From: Verrucomicrobiota bacterium
Lineage (GTDB): Bacteria > Verrucomicrobiota > Verrucomicrobiia > Limisphaerales > UBA1412
DNA length: 8,210 bases
Assembly (NCBI GenBank): GCA_017557085.1
Contig: JAFZAR010000345.1
Span: forward strand, 1 to 8,210
Direction of reading: 5' to 3'
Part shown: positions 5,150 through 8,210 of the stretch, one piece after another
Layout of the letters: every line of letters starts with the position of its first letter
Numbering within the stretch: position 1 is the first letter of the stretch
Position numbers and translations under genes: made by a program
The notes under the pieces: generated by a model
Told to the model about the DNA's origin: nothing
What the model saw: only the letters and a program-made list of their open reading frames with translations
The model's database searches: none

Positions 5150-6991
5150 CTATTGTCCTCCTTTCCGTCTTTGCTGTCCGCCATTTCCTCTTCGCTGCTG
5201 TTGCTGCTGTTTAGGATTAACTTGTCCTTCATCCTTTTTCGCCATTTGCTGAGGCTTGGGGTTGGCCTGTTCCTCTGCTTTTTTCATCATTTCCCGCCGT
5301 TCCTGCACCGGCATCGTGGATATATCATCCTCCGGGCGCGCAGGCGGCGCGTTCAATGACTCCAGATCCGGAGATTCCTTGCTATTCGGCAACAGCAGTT
5401 CAAAAGTCGTTTGAAATGCATAACCACCTTTACCTCCAACAGGAATGATCGCCGGAGACTTCAGCCGGTATCCGGCTTCTCTTAACTGCGCATCCAGTTT
5501 GGTAATAACATCGCTGCGGGTCGCACGGACCGAAAGCACGATATTGCTGCGGGAACCTGTTGAAAAACTTGTTACATACAGCTCCTGTGCGCTGGGCAGC
5601 AGTGAACTCAATACAGCCAGATGATCCAGCCAGTAGTTTTCGCTCTTCTGCCAGGTGCGCAGAGAAACCGCCTGCAATATGTTCTGTCTCCAAATTGGTT
5701 GATTCTTAGAGAGCTTAATTATTTGCTGCTGCACCGCGTCTTTTTCTGCCATTCGCACTTGAATAACATGAGAGCGGATCACAAAAAACATCAAGAACAC
5801 CAACAATAAAGCCACTATTCCCAAAACCATTTGTTTTGTCTTACCGGAATCGGATATGGACGGCTGCTTGGGATTCAGAAAATCTAGCGAAAGTTTTCCG
5901 TTATTCAGCAACTCTGACGCAAATCCCGATGTCAAAACGATATTGGACTCATTCTTGATCACCGCATCCTTAAGCGGGAATGTTTTAGCCGGTGCAAACT
6001 CTTCCACCAGGATATCCGAAGAATCCACTTTTTCACGCAGAGCATCCACCAGCCGCTGAGTCTCACTGCCAAAGCGCGTCACATAGATTCTGTTGATCAA
6101 ACCGTGAAAATCATCCTGTTCATACGAATGGATACAACGCATCGTCTCCATTACCAGCTGTTCCTGCCATTCTTTGAACTGAATCTCTGTATTTCTCGGT
6201 CCCAGTGTCGCTTCACGACTGGCAACCAGACGTCCTCCTTTGGAAATGTCAATGGTCACTGTGCTCTTGGCAGCAGAAAGAAGCATCATGGAACCAGATG
6301 AAACGGAAGGTGGAACCATGTCAGATAATGCGAACGCACGCGAGGCAGACTCGAACCCCAACGCGATCAGTTTGAACCCGGCGGCTTTGACGATCTCCTG
6401 GTAATGATTCACCAGCATTTGCGGCACGACCGCGACAGTCACCTCCAATTGCTTTTGAACTGAACCTTTTCCCTTCTCTTTATCGGCAGCGGTGTCCGGG
6501 GGAAGATGTGTTTCGATCGTTCCGTTGATAGAAAAATCAATGACCGCGTCTTCAGGACGAAACGGCAAATCACGTGTAATCTGGAAATGGATCATCGAAG
6601 CAACTTCCCCTTCGTTCTCCACACAAGGGATCAGCATCTGCCTCAGCATTACCTCCGATCGGGGAACTCCCAGTACGACATTTCCAGTCGTGATCCTCAG
6701 CTCTTTCAACTTTCTGGATAATGCCGCACCAATATCTTTTTCTTTCGGATTTTCGGGCAGTTCCAATTCAAACTCTTCATAACGTGTGAATTTTACAGCT
6801 TTAGCTCCAGATCCGATCCCTTTCGAGGCGCAAAGCAGTGTCACCCACCGGTCATCAATATCTAAAACAACAACGGACGAAGGAGCTTTCTTCATTTTAA
6901 AAAGTTCCTGCAGCTTTGCCAACGATCCGTTTTTATTGAATTTACCTATCACGCTTTTATTCCTATGCCGCATCTTCCACGGCGTTGTCAC
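5150..6991 (-). CDS. pilM: PilM-PilN fusion (GspL-like) assembly platform protein
   Basis: A 613-residue protein. Residues 38-375 form a PilM-type actin-like cytoplasmic domain: VVVLDIDDRWVTLL at 40-53, LGVPRSEVMLRQMLIP at 107-122, FQITRDLPFRPEDAVIDF at 136-153 and a PilM-like helix (HYQEIVKAAGFKLIALGFE) at 196-214. A transmembrane helix lies at about 387-408 (VLGIVALLLVFLMFFVI). Residues 410-535 are a PilN/GspL-like periplasmic domain with a coiled coil. A Gln/Lys/Arg-rich tail ends the protein. In T4P systems PilM and PilN are usually separate; one chain is the GspL layout. The nucleotide-site signatures are degraded (D46-D47 for the usual G-S; L238 and A240 for the second D and G), so ATP binding is doubtful. 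The GTG at 6991 gives the longest frame, with weak GGA 5 nt upstream. An ATG at 6973 (residue 7) and another at residue 33 are alternatives. Confidence 0.85.
   Translation of the reverse strand: MTTPWKMRHRNKSVIGKFNKNGSLAKLQELFKMKKAPSSVVVLDIDDRWVTLLCASKGIGSGAKAVKFTRYEEFELELPENPKEKDIGAALSRKLKELRITTGNVVLGVPRSEVMLRQMLIPCVENEGEVASMIHFQITRDLPFRPEDAVIDFSINGTIETHLPPDTAADKEKGKGSVQKQLEVTVAVVPQMLVNHYQEIVKAAGFKLIALGFESASRAFALSDMVPPSVSSGSMMLLSAAKSTVTIDISKGGRLVASREATLGPRNTEIQFKEWQEQLVMETMRCIHSYEQDDFHGLINRIYVTRFGSETQRLVDALREKVDSSDILVEEFAPAKTFPLKDAVIKNESNIVLTSGFASELLNNGKLSLDFLNPKQPSISDSGKTKQMVLGIVALLLVFLMFFVIRSHVIQVRMAEKDAVQQQIIKLSKNQPIWRQNILQAVSLRTWQKSENYWLDHLAVLSSLLPSAQELYVTSFSTGSRSNIVLSVRATRSDVITKLDAQLREAGYRLKSPAIIPVGGKGGYAFQTTFELLLPNSKESPDLESLNAPPARPEDDISTMPVQERREMMKKAEEQANPKPQQMAKKDEGQVNPKQQQQQRRGNGGQQRRKGGQ
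5157..5164 (-). promoter_or_regulatory. Strong Shine-Dalgarno of the PilO-like gene, embedded in the preceding coding sequence
   Basis: On the minus strand this reads AAAGGAGG, with 9 nt between GGAGG and the ATG at 5147. It overlaps the codons for the last residues (RKGGQ) of the PilM-PilN protein, so the basic Gly-rich C-terminus of one protein doubles as the ribosome binding site of the next. The other two junctions in the window have no comparable site. Confidence 0.8.
5195..5284 (-). repeat. Two tandem 15-residue repeats in the PilM-PilN tail
   Basis: Residues 570-584 (KKAEEQANPKPQQMA) and 585-599 (KKDEGQVNPKQQQQQ) match at 9 of 15 positions with no gap, giving a 45-bp period in the DNA. 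They are followed by an Arg/Gly/Gln-rich end. The segment is low in complexity and probably disordered; it lies after the PilN-like domain and so would sit in the periplasm. Confidence 0.7.
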
Positions 6992-8210
6992 TCTCTTCCG
7001 TTTCTACCTTAAAAGGCATTCCCAAACGTGTCAAATCTCTCAGCATCAGCGTCCTGGGCTGTCCCTCCGCAGTATCCGCGATCACCTCTAAAACACAATA
7101 ACGGCCGGAAGGGATCGAATAACCCGCGACATAAAAATGATACTGCCAGGAACGCGTTGTAATGTAAGGATAAATCGCTTGAAACTTCTCTGTATCCAGT
7201 GTTCCCTGCTGTATCAGCCAGGCGGGAGTGGTCATCTGATCCGACATCAGACCTTCCCGTGCATCAACGATCGCCTCCGCGTCTGTCTCATCCAAACCGG
7301 GAAGCACTTCCAGCACTTCAACCGAAGCGGTATTCACATTGATCAGACCGGGCAAATACTTTTGATCTATCGTTGTACAGTTATCAAAAAGGGTTTCCAT
7401 TTCCTCATCCGTCAGTTCCACAGAATACTCTTGCTCCGCGCCCTCTTCATTTTGCAGTCGCTCATTCGCGTTCAAAAGCATGGAGAGATTCTGGATCGTT
7501 CTGCCATTTCTTTGCATAGCCTCAATGAACGCCTGGGTCTGCTCGGACAATCCCAGCTGACTCAGACTGGAATTCGTACTGTTCAGATTGATCCTCGCCT
7601 CACCGGAACTGTTGACGTTCAAATCATAAGAGATCGTTGTCAAACTGTGCCGCAGTCCCATGCCCAAACTGCCCGAAGCGATACCGCTTTGGAACGCGTC
7701 TCCCACATCTTCCGAACCGCTGTCAGCTTTCAAATTCATATCCAGATCCCTGCCGTAAAGCGTCTGCACATTATACCCTTTTTCTTTGACAAATGCATCT
7801 AAAAATTCAAATTGAGGAGCACTATTCGTACCTGTCAGAGCTGGCAGTTCTTTCTTTGCTTCCGGAGCCTTTTCTGAACTGTCTCCCACATTTCCGTTTT
7901 CGCCTGTTTCACTCGAAGCGGCTTCTTCCCCCGTCAAACTGCTATCCTCTTCCATTGAAAAGAGATCTGTATCTAAAGCCGCAAGATCGAAGCCATCGGA
8001 TGAACTGCTCTTCTCATTTAGCGCGGATAATAAAACAGTCTCTTTTGCCGCGTCTAACACACTCTTGGGCAGGTATTTTAAATTGACTTTACCGGCTTCA
8101 TCCTCCAGACCGTATGCAATGTTGTCCTCATTCTCCTCGTTTCCATTCCAGTGATAGACCGTAAAATACCACTTGTCGGAACCGTCATCCAAAACCAGTT
8201 GTTCTTTAAA
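6963..8210 (-). CDS. gspK: GspK-like minor pseudopilin, C-terminal 415 codons (5' end outside the window)
   Basis: The tip subunit of the type II secretion pseudopilus in well-studied systems. The frame is open through the right edge (FKEQLVLDDGSDKWYF at the edge), so the prepilin peptide and N-terminal helix are not visible. A TTG at 8192 is an internal Leu codon, not a start. Counting from that codon, residues 27-42 (YGLEDEAGKVNLKYLP) match the GspK pattern of an Asp/Glu-rich turn followed by an N-L motif. Residues 181-205 resemble the family's LTTxSxDxN segment, and 283-312 form a helix-hairpin-helix-like region (LINVNTASVEVLEVLPGL) typical of GspK. Residues 55-125 are a Ser/Glu/Gly-rich acidic insert of low complexity. 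The stop at 6963-6965 overlaps the start of the PilM-PilN gene by 11 to 29 nt, depending on which start is used, which implies one operon. Confidence 0.85.
   Translation of the reverse strand, partial: FKEQLVLDDGSDKWYFTVYHWNGNEENEDNIAYGLEDEAGKVNLKYLPKSVLDAAKETVLLSALNEKSSSSDGFDLAALDTDLFSMEEDSSLTGEEAASSETGENGNVGDSSEKAPEAKKELPALTGTNSAPQFEFLDAFVKEKGYNVQTLYGRDLDMNLKADSGSEDVGDAFQSGIASGSLGMGLRHSLTTISYDLNVNSSGEARINLNSTNSSLSQLGLSEQTQAFIEAMQRNGRTIQNLSMLLNANERLQNEEGAEQEYSVELTDEEMETLFDNCTTIDQKYLPGLINVNTASVEVLEVLPGLDETDAEAIVDAREGLMSDQMTTPAWLIQQGTLDTEKFQAIYPYITTRSWQYHFYVAGYSIPSGRYCVLEVIADTAEGQPRTLMLRDLTRLGMPFKVETEESDNAVEDAA

Noticed and set aside
6871..6895. An internal ATG (residue 33 of the PilM-PilN protein) with AGGA 10 nt upstream as the true start.
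   Set aside because: It is possible, but it would leave a gap after gspK that does not fit the overlapping layout. It is kept only as an alternative.
7137..7802. A 221-codon open frame on the plus strand.
   Set aside because: It is antisense to the conserved GspK region; the GspK motifs are convincing and the antisense product is not.
6963..8192. A complete GspK starting at the TTG at 8192.
   Set aside because: The frame stays open to the edge and the residues before the TTG continue plausible protein. The pseudopilin N-terminal helix is missing, so the real start is outside the window.

Overview
The window is almost completely coding on the minus strand. It holds one tightly packed operon fragment of four genes from a type II secretion / type IV pilus-like machine. 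Read in the direction of transcription (right to left) these are: the C-terminal 415 codons of a GspK-type minor pseudopilin (6963-8210, start beyond the right edge); a PilM-PilN fusion that acts as a GspL-like cytoplasmic and inner-membrane platform protein (5150-6991); a PilO/GspM-like protein with an apparent C-terminal GspC-HR/PilP-like domain (4098-5147); and the first 1369 residues of a giant secretin (GspD-like) that runs off the left edge (1-4108). There is no intergenic space: junctions are overlaps of 11 to 29 nt, a 2-nt gap, and another 11-nt overlap. Both ends of the operon lie outside the window, and I see no promoter, terminator, RNA gene, mobile element or CRISPR array.

The striking object is the secretin. 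After a signal peptide, an N0-like domain and two further N-type domains, at least 14 more secretin-N-like (N1/KH-type) repeats can be read before the window ends, and the beta-barrel domain has not been reached. Known secretins usually carry one to four such domains. The array was built in at least two episodes. Residues 312-712 form an alternating A-B-A-B-A block, in which one 168-residue (504-bp) B-A pair is tandemly duplicated. Residues 974 to the edge form a more diverged alternating C-D-C-D-C-D block with a period of about 150 residues.

How the parts probably work together (inference from the families): the PilM-PilN fusion couples a cytoplasmic actin-like module to a membrane-anchored periplasmic domain. 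The PilO-like protein pairs with it in the inner membrane and uses its C-terminal HR/PilP-like domain to dock on the N0 domain of the secretin. GspK caps the pseudopilus that moves inside the secretin channel. An unusually long N-domain stack could span an unusually deep periplasm.

Organism: a diderm bacterium of moderate GC content. A gspK / pilM-type / pilO-type / long-secretin gene order, with T2SS and T4P features mixed, suits the Planctomycetota or a related PVC lineage best. This is a judgement from gene style, not proof, since there is no marker gene in the window.
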